DNA of 64,000 nt from Phenylobacterium zucineum HLK1. GTDB taxonomy: Bacteria > Pseudomonadota > Alphaproteobacteria > Caulobacterales > Caulobacteraceae. Location: contig NC_011143.1 in the NCBI RefSeq assembly GCF_000017265.1, positions 1 through 64,000 of the forward strand. The letters are read 5' to 3'. The stretch's first letter is position 1; every line of letters begins with the position of its first letter. The translations under genes were made by a program, and so were the position numbers. The notes under the pieces are model-generated. The model did no database searches. It was not told the origin of the DNA and saw only the letters and a program-made list of their open reading frames with translations. Below, one piece after another: positions 17,063 through 26,136 of the stretch.

Positions 17063-17821
17063 TCAGGCGTTGGTCTGAGCGTCAAGCTCGCGGTGGCCGG
17101 AGAGCCGTCGCATGCTGTCGCCGGCGAGGGTCAGCCGGTGAGCGTTGTGCACCAGCCGGTCGAGGATGGCGTCGGCCAGGGTCGGGTCGCCGATCACGTC
17201 GTGCCATTGGTCGACGGGGATCTGGCTGGTGACGATCGTCGAGCCGCGGCCCTGCCGGTCCTCGAGGATCTCGAGCAGATCGATGCGCTGGTTGGCGGTA
17301 AGCACGGCCAGGCCCCAGTCATCGAGGATCAGCAGATCGACGCGGCTGAGGGTTTTGAGCAGCCCGGCGTGGCGGCCGTCGCCGCGGGCGAGCGCCAGCG
17401 CTTCGAAGAGCCGCGGGACGCGCTGGTAGAAGACGGAGCGTCCGTCACGACAGGCCTTGTGGCCAAGCGCGCAGGCGATCCAGCTCTTGCCGACGCCGCA
17501 GGGCCCGGTGATCAGGCAGTTCTGATGGCGGTGGATCCAGTCGCCGGCCGCCAGGCGTGCGACGAGCGCGCGGTCCAGCCCGCGCGGCGTACGCAGGTCG
17601 ATGTCCTCGACGCAGGCGTCCTGCCGGAGCGCAGCAAACTTCAGCCGGGCTGTGAGCCGCTTGGTGTCGCGCTCGGCCGCCTCGCGGTCGGCCATGATGC
17701 CGACGCGTTCCTCGAAGCTGAGCGCGGCGAGATCGGGCGCGGCGCGCTGCTCTTCGAAGGCCTTGGCCATGCCGGTGAGGCCGAGCGCGATCAGGCGCTC
17801 ATGGGTGGGATGGGCGAGCAT
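17063..17821 (-). CDS. istB: IstB, ATP-binding helper of IS21-family transposition
   Basis: 252 aa. A AAA+ DnaC/IstB-like ATPase with Walker A GPCGVGKSWIACALG and Walker B VDLLILDDWG, then sensor segments (STIVTSQIPVDQWHDVIGDPTLADAILDRLVHNAHR, quoted only as key words STIVTSQ and HNAHR). The ATG at 17821 follows an AGGAGACCC site. The gene begins 20 bp after istA ends. It recruits the transposase to target DNA. Confidence 0.94.
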   Translation of the reverse strand: MLAHPTHERLIALGLTGMAKAFEEQRAAPDLAALSFEERVGIMADREAAERDTKRLTARLKFAALRQDACVEDIDLRTPRGLDRALVARLAAGDWIHRHQNCLITGPCGVGKSWIACALGHKACRDGRSVFYQRVPRLFEALALARGDGRHAGLLKTLSRVDLLILDDWGLAVLTANQRIDLLEILEDRQGRGSTIVTSQIPVDQWHDVIGDPTLADAILDRLVHNAHRLTLAGDSMRRLSGHRELDAQTNA

Positions 17822-17841
17822 TGGGTCTCCTGGTTTGAGGA

Positions 17842-19377
17842 TCAGTGGAAGTAGTTGCGGCCGCGGATGTTGCCGTGGCGCAGGGGCTCGTGATCCGGCT
17901 CGGGCTCGAGGAAGCCGCGGTCGAGGCCAGTCTGGAGGATCGAGCGGACGGAGCTCGCCGAGCGCGCCTTGATCTGGGCGGCGCGCTGGCAGGCCGCCTC
18001 GAGCCGGGCGCGGCCATAGGTCTTCTCCAGCGCGAGGATGCCCATGCAGCTGCGGAAGCCCTGCTCGGGATGCGGCCGCTCGGCCATGATGGCGGAGATC
18101 AGCGCCGCCGCGGCGGGACCGATCTTCCCGGCGCTCGCCATCAGCCGCGCCGGCGTCCATTCCGCGTGGCGCCGATGCGAGCTGGGCATGTGCTCGGGGA
18201 TCGTCGTGTGTCCGCGACGTCCGGGAGATCGGGCGTGGCTGGCGACGCGTTGGCCCTTGTGGAAGATCTCCACCGTGCGCTCGCTGGCCCGCACGTCCAC
18301 CTGCTCGCGGATCAGCCGATAGGGGACGGAGTACCAGGAGCCGTCGATCTCGACATGGTAGTCGAGCGCCACCCGGCAGATCTTCCATTCGGCGAAGGCG
18401 TAGGGCTCGGCCGGCAGCGGCTTCAGCGCCGGGACATCCACCGCCGCGAAGAGCTCCGCGCGGCTCGCGCCGTAGGCGCGCATCACCCGGGCATTGAGCT
18501 CTGCGACGAGCTCGGCGATCGCCGCGTTCAGCTCGACCAGGCTGAAGAAGCGTAGGTTGCGCAGCCGCGCCAGGATCCAGCGCTCGGCGAGCAGCACGGC
18601 CTGCTCCACCTTCGCCTTGTCACGCGGCTTGTACGGCCGGGCCGGGATCACCGCGGTTCCGTAGTGCCGCGCCAGGTCCTGGTAGGTCCGGTTGATCTGC
18701 GGCTCGTAGCGGTCGCCGCGCGCCACGCCGGCCTTGAGGTTGTCGCAGACGATGGTCGCCGGCACGCCGCCGAGGAAGGCGAAGAGCCCGACATGACAAC
18801 CGATCCAGTCCGCCAAGCCTTCGCTGGGCCGCGCCTCGGCGTAGACGTAGCTCGACGCCCCCATGGCCGCCACGAAGAGCTTCATCGGCCGGGCCTCGCC
18901 GGTCTCGGGATCGATCAGCTCGATCGGATCGCCGGCGTAGTCGACGAAGACCTTGTCGCCCGCCAGGTGCTTCTGGCGCATCGTCGGCGATCGCCGCGCC
19001 TTCCAGGCTTCATAGTGCTCGCAAAACCAGGCGTAGCCGTACCCATCGGGATGTTCGGCCCGATATTCCTGCCAGAGCAGAGATCGGGTCACGCCTTTGC
19101 GCCGCAGCTCTCGGTCCACGGCGGCCCAGTCCGGCTCGGCCCGCGGTGCCTTGCTTGGCGGCGGCCCGGGGAAAAGCCGCCGCTCAAGCACCGTGTCGTC
19201 CAAGTCCTCGGGCAGCGGCCAGCCCAGCCCGGCGACTTGAACCCGCTGCAGGTAGTCGCCCACAGCGCCTTTGCTGATCCCCAGCGACGTCGCGATCAGC
19301 CTGGTGCTCAGGCCGACCTCGAACCTCAGGCGCAACAACTCTCTTATCCGGCGCATCGACAATCTCTCGGTCGGCAT
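17842..19377 (-). CDS. istA: IstA, IS21-family DDE transposase
   Basis: 511 aa from the ATG at 19377. An N-terminal HTH (LSTRLIATSLGISKGAVGDYL) binds the terminal repeats. The rve-type catalytic core shows the DDE triad in KVFVDYAGD, TIVCDNLKAGV and KAKVEQAV. A C-terminal Mu-type domain is suggested by WYSVPYRLIREQVDVRA. Both genes of the element are uninterrupted, so it is probably active. Confidence 0.95.
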   Translation of the reverse strand: MPTERLSMRRIRELLRLRFEVGLSTRLIATSLGISKGAVGDYLQRVQVAGLGWPLPEDLDDTVLERRLFPGPPPSKAPRAEPDWAAVDRELRRKGVTRSLLWQEYRAEHPDGYGYAWFCEHYEAWKARRSPTMRQKHLAGDKVFVDYAGDPIELIDPETGEARPMKLFVAAMGASSYVYAEARPSEGLADWIGCHVGLFAFLGGVPATIVCDNLKAGVARGDRYEPQINRTYQDLARHYGTAVIPARPYKPRDKAKVEQAVLLAERWILARLRNLRFFSLVELNAAIAELVAELNARVMRAYGASRAELFAAVDVPALKPLPAEPYAFAEWKICRVALDYHVEIDGSWYSVPYRLIREQVDVRASERTVEIFHKGQRVASHARSPGRRGHTTIPEHMPSSHRRHAEWTPARLMASAGKIGPAAAALISAIMAERPHPEQGFRSCMGILALEKTYGRARLEAACQRAAQIKARSASSVRSILQTGLDRGFLEPEPDHEPLRHGNIRGRNYFH

Positions 19378-19472
19378 CGGGCCCCCTCTGCTCAGCACAG
19401 GGGACCTTTAGCCCTCAGATTGTCGGCCGAACCGCGCTCACCCCCTCAGATCAGAGGGCGCCCATGATCCCG

Positions 19473-19547
19473 TGGAATCCGTGCCCACCTTCGCGTGGAA
19501 TCCGCGCCCACCTTGCCGTGGAATTCGTGCCCGCGATCGCGTGGAAT
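19473..19547. repeat. Right-end tandem transposase-binding repeats of the IS
   Basis: Four TGGAAT motifs start at 19473, 19496, 19519 and 19542, a strict 23-bp period. They are the inverted complement of the left-end motif. One more copy than at the left end gives the element asymmetric ends. Confidence 0.8.
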
Positions 19548-19552
19548 TCGCA

Positions 19553-19559
19553 TCCTAAC
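19553..19559. repeat. 7-bp target-site duplication TCCTAAC (second copy)
   Basis: It matches 16959-16965 at the other side of the insertion element. In the uninterrupted gene this heptamer spells part of Ile-Pro-Asn just after the Walker A loop of VirD4. Confidence 0.9.
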
Positions 19560-21059
19560 CTCTTGGACTGGCCCGACTCCGCCGTCGTGCTCGACATCAA
19601 GCGGGAGAACTACGAGGCGTCAGCAGGCTTCCGGGCAGCGCACGGCCAAGCCGTGCACCTGTTCGATCCCCTTGCCCCGGATGGGCGGACGTCGCGCTTC
19701 AATCCGCTGGCCTACATCGACCGCGGCTCGCCGATCGAGGTGCTGGACGAACTGCAGAAGATCGCCGGCATGCTGTTCACCGCCCCCGAACGCACGGATC
19801 CGTTTTGGGCCGAAGCCTCTCGAACCGGCTTCGTGGGCGTCGGCGCCTACATCGCCGAGACGCCCGAGCTGCCCTTCACAATCGGGGAGATCTATCGGCA
19901 GCTCACCGTAGGCAACCCACGGACGCGCTTCCCCGACATCATCGCCGATCGCGCGGCCGGCAATCAGCCGCTCTCGGCGGGATGCGTCAACGCGCTGACG
20001 GACTTCTGCGCCGCATCCGAGAACACCTTCGCCTCGGTGCGCCAGACCCTCACGTCGCGCCTGAACCTCTGGCTCAATCCACTGGTCGATGCTGCGACCA
20101 GGGAGAGCGACTTTGATCTGCGTCGGCTGCGCGAGGCGCCGACGACCCTCTATCTGGGGGCCTCGCCGGACAACCTGGCGCGCGTCCAGCCGCTCTACAA
20201 CCTCCTCTTCCAGCAGCTGGTCGACCTAAACACCCGTCAGCTGCCGCGGCAGGAGCGCGAGCCTCGCCAAATCCTCGTGCTGCTCGACGAGTTCGCCAGA
20301 TTGGGCTCGGCGCCGGTGATCGCCCGAGGCTTCTCCTTCGTGGCCGGGTACGGCTTGAGGTTCCTCGCTGTGCTGCAGAGCCCCTCACAGCTGCGCGCCG
20401 AGTACGGCCACGACATCGCAGAGGAGATCATCTCCAACTGCGGGGTGGAGGTGGTCTTCGCGCCCAAGGAGCTAAAGGTCGCTCAGGAGCTGAGCGATCG
20501 TCTCGGCTACTACACGACGGGCTCGCAGTCGCGTAGCCGCCCGAGCGTGCTGCTGGCCGGCGGCCGCCGCACGACAACGGATTCCGAGCAGCGCCGCGCG
20601 CTCATGCTGCCCCAAGAACTGATGCAGCTGCCGCCCGACCAGCTCGTGGTGCTGCGCGCAGGTATGCCGCCGGTGCGCGGGCGCAAGCTTCGCTACTACG
20701 CGGAGGCGGATTTCGCTTCCCGGCTTCTGCCGCCGCCGATCCCGCCCTCGAGGCCAGTCGCGGGCCCCGCGCCGCACAGCTCGGCCGATGGCGGCGGAAC
20801 GCTCGAACCGAGCCTGCGAGGCCTTACGGAAGGCGAAGCGGCCGGCGAGGAGATGCTGTCGCCAGAGATGATCTCCTTGGCCCTTGAGGCCGTGGACATG
20901 GACGCTCCGCCCGAACGGGCGAGCGAGGAAGAGGTGGCGCGATGGGCCGAAGCTTACATCGACCGGGCCGCGCTGGACCGGGCCCTCGAGGACGAGTTTG
21001 AAATCGACGTGCACCGCCAGCAGGAACGGGATGACCACGACGCGCTGATTGCGCGGTAG
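19560..21059 (+). pseudogene. virD4: VirD4 coupling protein, 3' part, separated by the IS
   Basis: 499 codons continuing VirD4 from LLDWPDSAVVLDIKRENYEA. Walker B ILVLLDEFARLG and the conserved RFLAVLQSPSQLRAEYG follow, ending in an acidic tail. With the first 153 codons this rebuilds a protein of about 652 aa. The open frame now begins inside the insertion element (ATG 19464), adding about 32 foreign residues. Even if translated, that product lacks the membrane anchor and Walker A. Confidence 0.93.
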
Positions 21060-21069
21060 GAGGGCGAGG

Positions 21070-22164
21070 ATGTCCGAGACAGCCGATGACACGGGCAAGG
21101 ATCGGGAGCCGCAGGCGCCACCCGCCAAGCGACAGCGGCGAGCAGCCGACGGCGAGGTCGCGCCCACTCGCGAGACCCTGAAAGATGCCTCGGACCGGCG
21201 CATCTCGACGGAAAAGGGAGATGTGCCGGACGCGCTGCGCAAACGCTACTTCACGGAGGCGACCGTCAGCGCGCTCGCCTTCTACGCCGAGTACAATGCG
21301 CCAAAGCCCGCGTTCCGAGACACCGGCGGGCGGCTCTCGACGTCGGAAACCAACCCGAACACCATCCGGGACATGGTGGACATTGCCGAGCATCGGGGCT
21401 GGCGGGCCCTTCAGGTGCGCGGAACAGAGGACTTCAAGCGGGAGGTTTGGCTGGAGGCGCAGAGCCGCGGCCTGGAGGTCCGGGGCTTTCGCCCCAACCA
21501 GCGCGACTTCCAGGAACTCGAGCGTCGCAGCCACGCCCATGACAAAGGTTCGCTCAGCCCCGCGCCATCGCGGGATCGAAGCGAGCCCCGCTCGAAGGCT
21601 GGGACGCCCTCGTCGCGAGAGCGGATCGACTACGACGCGGGAGTCCGCGGTCGATTGATCGAGGTAGGGCGTGGGCCGTTTCGAGGCCGCGATGGCGCGC
21701 CGCCAGCGCCCTTCGTGCGTATCCAGCTAGCGGAGGGCCAGCCGGTGCAAGTCTGGGGGGTGTCGTTGCCGGCGGCGATCGCCCGATCCGGCGCCAAAGT
21801 CGGCGACGAGATCACCCTTCGTCGCGAGGGCGTGGACCGCGTCTCAGACCGCAACGGCGAGGCGCGTCAGCGCAACCGCTGGACTGTCGAGGCCGAGCGG
21901 CTTCGGCAGAGTACCCCCGCCAACGCGGCCCGCGACCCGGAGCTGAAAGCCGCGCAGGCGACCCTGGGCGTGATCGCCAGCGTAGCGCGTCAGCGCCTCG
22001 AGCCGGAGGCGGCTCAGCGGGTTGTCGCCGGGGCTCGGGCAAGGGCGGCGGAGCGGATCGAGAACGGCGCCAGGTTCGCCCAGCCTAAGGTGAAGAGCTC
22101 CACCCGGGAGCATGAGCGTCCTTCAGAGCGGGCCGAGGGCCCCGAACGAGTGAGACGGCGGTGA
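21070..22164 (+). CDS. Stand-alone LPD7-domain protein of the transfer region
   Basis: 364 aa. The segment DMVDIAEHRGWRALQVRGTE...EVWLEAQSRGLEVRGFRP (residues about 98-145) is the LPD7 signature usually found at the C-terminal end of large TraI/VirD2-type relaxases. A charged linker follows, then a small beta domain (GRLIEVGRGPFR....SFVRI-like) and a helical basic tail. Here it is a separate protein after virD4, and no relaxase domain precedes it. It may be the split-off accessory part of a relaxase or a DNA-processing helper. The ATG at 21070 follows AGGGCGAGG. Confidence 0.7.
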   Translation: MSETADDTGKDREPQAPPAKRQRRAADGEVAPTRETLKDASDRRISTEKGDVPDALRKRYFTEATVSALAFYAEYNAPKPAFRDTGGRLSTSETNPNTIRDMVDIAEHRGWRALQVRGTEDFKREVWLEAQSRGLEVRGFRPNQRDFQELERRSHAHDKGSLSPAPSRDRSEPRSKAGTPSSRERIDYDAGVRGRLIEVGRGPFRGRDGAPPAPFVRIQLAEGQPVQVWGVSLPAAIARSGAKVGDEITLRREGVDRVSDRNGEARQRNRWTVEAERLRQSTPANAARDPELKAAQATLGVIASVARQRLEPEAAQRVVAGARARAAERIENGARFAQPKVKSSTREHERPSERAEGPERVRRR

Positions 22165-22177
22165 CGCGGCGGACCCT

Positions 22178-22447
22178 CTACCAGTCGCTGCGGTCGCTCC
22201 GATATGAATCGAGGGTCTCACGGTTCTGCCATTCCAGCAGGCGCGACCCTTCGTCTTCGTCGTGCCGCCAGCGCCGTCCTCGGGGGTAGAGGATACTTCC
22301 CATAACCATGAACCCCAAAACAGACAGGACGAACACTCCGAGCGTCGCCAGTTGATCTCGGCTCATGCGCAAAATGACGGGCACAAAGCTGAGCGCGAAC
22401 CACAGCACCAGCAGCCACACGGTCCAACGAGCGACTCGACCGAGCAT
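22178..22447 (-). CDS. Small two-helix membrane protein, hypothetical
   Basis: 89 aa with two hydrophobic segments (WTVWLLVLWFALSFVPVIL and LATLGVFVLSVLGFMVMGSIL) and a charged C-terminal tail containing RHDEDEGSRLLEWQNRE. It faces the end of the transfer region on the opposite strand and marks the change from backbone to cargo. I do not recognise the family. Confidence 0.5.
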   Translation of the reverse strand: MLGRVARWTVWLLVLWFALSFVPVILRMSRDQLATLGVFVLSVLGFMVMGSILYPRGRRWRHDEDEGSRLLEWQNRETLDSYRSDRSDW

Positions 22448-22615
22448 CCCAACGCTCCTTCGCGGCGACGCCAGCGAATCTTAGCGCTCAAGGCCGATCT
22501 TGCGCCAGCTGAGCCGTACTGGAAGGTCATTGGCGTCGTTCGAGCGGCGTGCGAAACAGCGCTCTAACCGCGAAATGGTTGGCATCGACAAAGTCGTGAA
22601 GAGGACCAGACTTCG

Positions 22616-22807
22616 TTGGGCCGCTCCCAGAACAACGTCTGCAGCACAAGCGCCGCCTTCTACCGCCAGCGTGCCGAGGAAGCCGAGGCGCCGGCGCGGC
22701 GCATCACGACCGGATCGTTCGAGCAGGAAGCCCTGCTCAAGATCGCAGCCCAGTTCCGCGCTCTTGAGGAGAGCGCGTGCCGCCGCGAACAGGGACGAAG
22801 CTTCTAG
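22616..22807 (+). CDS. Small hypothetical helical protein (63 aa), possibly a fragment
   Basis: Begins at a TTG without a good ribosome-binding site. The segment AAFYRQRAEEAEAPARRITTGSFEQEALLKIAAQFRALEESA resembles the short helical repeat proteins (YR.RAEE.R..A......E.LL.IA..Y..LA) common in Caulobacter and Sphingomonas relatives. The weak start and short length mean it could be a remnant of a longer gene. Confidence 0.35.
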   Translation: MGRSQNNVCSTSAAFYRQRAEEAEAPARRITTGSFEQEALLKIAAQFRALEESACRREQGRSF

Positions 22808-22827
22808 CTATCCCCTTTTAGGCGGAG

Positions 22828-22852
22828 GGGAGGGGCGGCAGCGCCCCTTCCC
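22828..22852. terminator. Hairpin between convergent genes
   Basis: GGGAGGGGCG-GCAG-CGCCCCTTCCC forms a 10-bp stem with one bulge, just beyond the stop of the hsp20 gene on the minus strand and after the small plus-strand frame. No strong T run follows on either side, so termination activity is uncertain. Confidence 0.35.
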
Positions 22853-22865
22853 GGCGTTGTTGGTG

Positions 22866-23432
22866 TCAGTGGGTGCCCGCCTGGCCCCGGTTCTCCTGCT
22901 CACCGGTCTGGGCTGTTGTCTGCGCCTGGCCTGTGGCCGATTGCTGGCCTGCCGACCCTTGGATCTGGATGCGCCGGGAGCGGGCCTGCTGGGCGCTCTT
23001 CGGCACTGTGACAGTCAAGACGCCGTTGTTGTAGCTGGCCTTCACCTCGTCAGGATTGGCCTGGAAGGGGAGCCGCAGCGAACGCTGGAAGCGGCCGTAG
23101 CCGCGTTCGACGAAATGATAATTGGTCTTCTCGTCGCCCTTCTCCTGCTCGAACTTCTTCTCGCCGCGGATGGTGAGCAGGTCGTTGTCCAACGTGACGT
23201 CGATGTCCTTCTCGTCGACGCCTGGGAGCTCGACACAGACGCGGACCTCCTTGTCAGTCTCGGCCACGTCCATGCTGGCGTTGAAGGTCGAGGGGGTGGA
23301 CCCGCTGCCCTGTGTCGCCGGCGGTGCGAAGCTGCGCGATCCGCGGAAGACGTCGTCGAACAGGCGGTTCATCTCGCGGTGCAGGGAAAGCAGGGGGTCG
23401 GCGCCGCCGAAGGGCGTGAGCGATTGGGACAT
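22866..23432 (-). CDS. Hsp20 small heat-shock protein (copy 1)
   Basis: 188 aa. A holdase chaperone that keeps denatured proteins soluble. The class-A start PLLSLHREMNRLFDDVF leads into an alpha-crystallin domain from about residue 55 (NASMDVAETDKEVRVCVELPGVDEKD, then ISYNNGVLTVTVPK-like, seen as ASYNNGVLTVTVPK). A Gln/Thr/Ala-rich C-terminal tail is unusual for the family and holds an IQIQG in place of the common I-X-I tail motif. The ATG at 23432 is chosen because the family starts there; the longer frame upstream looks non-coding. Confidence 0.93.
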   Translation of the reverse strand: MSQSLTPFGGADPLLSLHREMNRLFDDVFRGSRSFAPPATQGSGSTPSTFNASMDVAETDKEVRVCVELPGVDEKDIDVTLDNDLLTIRGEKKFEQEKGDEKTNYHFVERGYGRFQRSLRLPFQANPDEVKASYNNGVLTVTVPKSAQQARSRRIQIQGSAGQQSATGQAQTTAQTGEQENRGQAGTH

Positions 23433-23612
23433 CTGGGCGTCTCCATTGGCCAGAAGAGGTCGCCGGAGCGGGCGTCCAGCGACGCGCGGTTCGTGATTGA
23501 GCTGCTCGCCGCAACTCGTCTGAAGAAGCGCCAGGCGGCGCAGCAGGTTGCAGCGGCCGAGCAATTAAATGCACGTTCCGCCCTTCACAAATGACGCCCT
23601 CAACCTCTCTCG

Positions 23613-23918
23613 TCAGCGATCGGGCGCTGACGCCTGCTCCGAGGCCGCAGAGGCGGCCAGAGCCTGGTGCAGCGCGTCGGGCGGCCGGCGGCAAACCACC
23701 TGGAGGAGGCTCACCGAGCCTGGAGGGTCGCCTTCAAGGAGGAGTTCCGTCGTCGTGGCCTCCACCGCCTGCAGCTGCCAGGTGATCGACTCCACGACGC
23801 CCTCTTCGAGGCCGTGCGTGGTGGCGATGCAGATGCGTTCGCCCACCCGCGGCGGACTCACCAGTTCGAAGTCCCGGGAGGGGCCATCAGGCCCCTCGAT
23901 CCAAACTCTCACGCGCAT
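23613..23918 (-). CDS. Hypothetical 101-aa protein
   Basis: A compact soluble protein with alternating strands (MRVRVWIEGPDGPSRDFELV, VGERICIATTHGLEEGVVESI, LQAVEATTTELLLEGDP) and an Ala-rich tail. It resembles a small beta-barrel sensor or binding fold, but I cannot name it. It lies between hsp20 and the glycogen debranching gene, same strand as both. Confidence 0.5.
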   Translation of the reverse strand: MRVRVWIEGPDGPSRDFELVSPPRVGERICIATTHGLEEGVVESITWQLQAVEATTTELLLEGDPPGSVSLLQVVCRRPPDALHQALAASAASEQASAPDR

Positions 23919-23957
23919 CTCGCCACTTGCTCCGTTCGTTCAGTTCCTCGTCTGTCC

Positions 23958-26117
23958 TCAGGTGTGGGTGATCAAGGGAACGCCCTGTTCCTCGTTGCGC
24001 CCCGGGAGCACCATCACTCGACCATCGGCCTCGCAGAACACGAGGTCGAGCCGGCGCTCGCCGACGGGAAGGTTCTCCAGCCTGAGTTCGCTGATGCCCC
24101 AAGGCAGCCGCGGGGAGCGCACATGCAGCTCATGGCGCCAGCCGTCCACGTGCAGCCCGAGGCAGGCCTGCAGGATCCCGAACACTGAGGCCGCCGCCCA
24201 GGCCTGCGGCAGGCAAGCCACCGGGTAGGCCACCGGCGGCTCGCCGGCGTGCCGCGGGAAGCCGCAGAAAAGCTCGGGGAGGCGCATGTCGAAGTGGACC
24301 GCCGCCTCGAACAGCGCCGACAGCAGACGCGGGACGGCGTCGGCTCCGCCGTATCGCCGGAAGCCGATGGCGCAGAGCGCCGTGTCGTGCGGCCAGACCG
24401 AGCCGTTGTGATAGGACATCGGGTTGTACCGCGGCTGGTCGCTGGCCAGGGTGCGCAACCCCCAGCCGTTGGCGAAGCCGCCGCCCAGAAGCGTGCGCAT
24501 CACCGCCTGCGCCCGATCCGGCGAGGGCAGTCCCACGAACAGCAGGTGCCCCGCGTTGGAGGCCTTCACCTCACAGAGGGCGTTCTCGCCATCGAGGGCG
24601 ATGCCGTAATAGCTCAGCTCCGGCATCCAGAACCGCGCCTCTACGGCCTGGCGGATCTGCTCGGCGCGCCGCCGCCACGCCTCGGCCCGGTCGCGGTCGA
24701 AGCGGGTGGCGGCGAGGCGCGCCATGCCGCAATAGGCGGCGTAAGCGTAGCCTTGGACCTCCACCAAGGCGATGGGGCCCTCCGGGGTCCGCCCGTCGGC
24801 GTGGAAGATGGAGTCGTGGCTATCCTTCCAGCCCTGATTCAGGAGACCGGTCTTGGCGCCCCGCTCATAGCGGATGAGGCCCAGCGGATCGGACGTCGCG
24901 AAGCTGTCCATCCATTCCGTGGCCGCGAGCAGCGCTGGCCAGATCTGGTCGAGGAACGGCCGGTCGCCAGTCCGCTCGGCGTAGGCGGCGGCCAGGGCGA
25001 CGAAGAGGCAGGTGGTGTCGACGCCGCCATAGTAGCGCCCGAAGGGCACCTCGCCCTGGGCGGCCATTTCGCCCCTTCGCGCCTCGTGCAGGATCTTGCC
25101 CGGCGCCGCGTCCCGGAAGCTTGAATGCTCTTCGGCCTGGGTGTGGGCGAGATAGGCCAGGACGCCCTTGGCGAGGCTGGGGTCGAGCCAGAGTAATTGC
25201 CAGGCCGTGATGATCGCGTCCCGGCCGAAGGTCGTCGAAAACCAGGGGATGCCCGCGTAAGGATAGGGACCGGTGGGGAGGTCCGTGGTGAGCAGCGCCA
25301 GGTCCGCTCGCGACTTGTCCAGCCAGGCGTTGAACAGCCGCCCGCAGGTCTGCACGCGACCGCCGCGACGCAGACGCCGCCGCATGGCCGCCTTGGCGAC
25401 CAGGCTGGCGCGCCGGAAACGTCGTGCGGCGGGCGGCGGTCCCTCTTCCGGTCCCACCTCAAGATAGAGGTCCTTTGGGGCGCGGGGCGCGAGCTCGAGG
25501 CGAACGCTCGCATGGTGCGCGTCGAGATGCGCCGGCTTTTCCGAGAAGGCGATCACGCATTCGCGCCGCGCGCCGTCGAGGCCTTCGTACTGGAACTTCA
25601 CCCCGTTCGGCAGAACGGTCGGCGCGCCCCTGCGCCCCCTCTGGGCGCGGGTCTGGCCCCGCACCTCGAACATGTCCTTGAAGTCGGCGTCGAAGCTGAA
25701 GTCGAGGGGCAGGGTGGCCGGCGCGTCGCCGTAGTTCACGCAGCGGATGCGCTCGTAGAGGCGACCGTCCCAGACCAGCCGCTTCCGCTCCAGATGCACC
25801 ACCCCTTCGGGCGTGGTCACCGCGCCGATCGGCGTCAGCGGGCGGTTGGTGGCGTTGGCCGTAAAGATGACGTTGTCGCGCCCGACCGCGCTGCTCAGGA
25901 GCGCCGGCGGGCTGCCGTCCAGCCGCAGGATCAGCCGCGAGAGCAACCGCGTGTCATTGTGGAAGAGCCCGTCGGCGACGCCGTGGATATCCCCTGAGGC
26001 GTCGCAGACCAGGAAGACATCGCCCTCCTTCAGGGTGAAGAGGCGGTCGGGCGAGCGCTGCTCGCGCTCGCTCGCCGCCTCGAAGTGCGCCTCCGGCGCA
26101 AGCGCCAGATCATCCAT
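23958..26117 (-). CDS. Glycogen-debranching-type amylo-alpha-1,6-glucosidase
   Basis: 719 aa. The N-terminal GDE_N-type domain (about residues 25-215: FTLKEGDVFLVCDASGDIHG, ADGLFHNDTRLLSRL) is followed by an (alpha/alpha)6 six-hairpin glycosidase domain. That domain includes WFSTTFGRDAIITAWQLLWL, YGGVDTTCLFVALAAAY and YNPMSYHNGSVWPHDTALC, typical of the bacterial enzymes. It would hydrolyse alpha-1,6 or related linkages of a storage glucan. It shares a strand and 19-bp spacing with a GT4 glycosyltransferase, so the two probably act in one carbohydrate pathway linked to stress tolerance. Confidence 0.85.
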   Translation of the reverse strand: MDDLALAPEAHFEAASEREQRSPDRLFTLKEGDVFLVCDASGDIHGVADGLFHNDTRLLSRLILRLDGSPPALLSSAVGRDNVIFTANATNRPLTPIGAVTTPEGVVHLERKRLVWDGRLYERIRCVNYGDAPATLPLDFSFDADFKDMFEVRGQTRAQRGRRGAPTVLPNGVKFQYEGLDGARRECVIAFSEKPAHLDAHHASVRLELAPRAPKDLYLEVGPEEGPPPAARRFRRASLVAKAAMRRRLRRGGRVQTCGRLFNAWLDKSRADLALLTTDLPTGPYPYAGIPWFSTTFGRDAIITAWQLLWLDPSLAKGVLAYLAHTQAEEHSSFRDAAPGKILHEARRGEMAAQGEVPFGRYYGGVDTTCLFVALAAAYAERTGDRPFLDQIWPALLAATEWMDSFATSDPLGLIRYERGAKTGLLNQGWKDSHDSIFHADGRTPEGPIALVEVQGYAYAAYCGMARLAATRFDRDRAEAWRRRAEQIRQAVEARFWMPELSYYGIALDGENALCEVKASNAGHLLFVGLPSPDRAQAVMRTLLGGGFANGWGLRTLASDQPRYNPMSYHNGSVWPHDTALCAIGFRRYGGADAVPRLLSALFEAAVHFDMRLPELFCGFPRHAGEPPVAYPVACLPQAWAAASVFGILQACLGLHVDGWRHELHVRSPRLPWGISELRLENLPVGERRLDLVFCEADGRVMVLPGRNEEQGVPLITHT

Positions 26118-26136
26118 CGAAGGTCCCCCAGCTCCT

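Larger units (their letters stand above)
16966..19552 (-). mobile_element. Complete IS21-family insertion sequence (2587 bp) in virD4
   Basis: The element starts TGCGCATTCCA and ends in the inverted complement TGGAATTCGCA. It is flanked by the 7-bp direct repeat TCCTAAC (16959-16965 and 19553-19559). It carries istA and istB in the usual order, reading right to left. Both ends hold tandem copies of an ATTCCAC-type motif, typical IS21 transposase sites. Intact genes, ends and target duplication indicate a recent insertion. Confidence 0.95.

Noticed and set aside
17845..18555. Plus-strand frame of 236 codons inside the IS
   Set aside because: It is antisense to istA, which has a complete DDE transposase.
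23560..23600. Sigma-32 or EcfG promoter upstream of hsp20 copy 1
   Set aside because: GGAACG and CATTTAAT are present on the minus strand, but the spacing to any matching -10 or -35 element does not fit either consensus.
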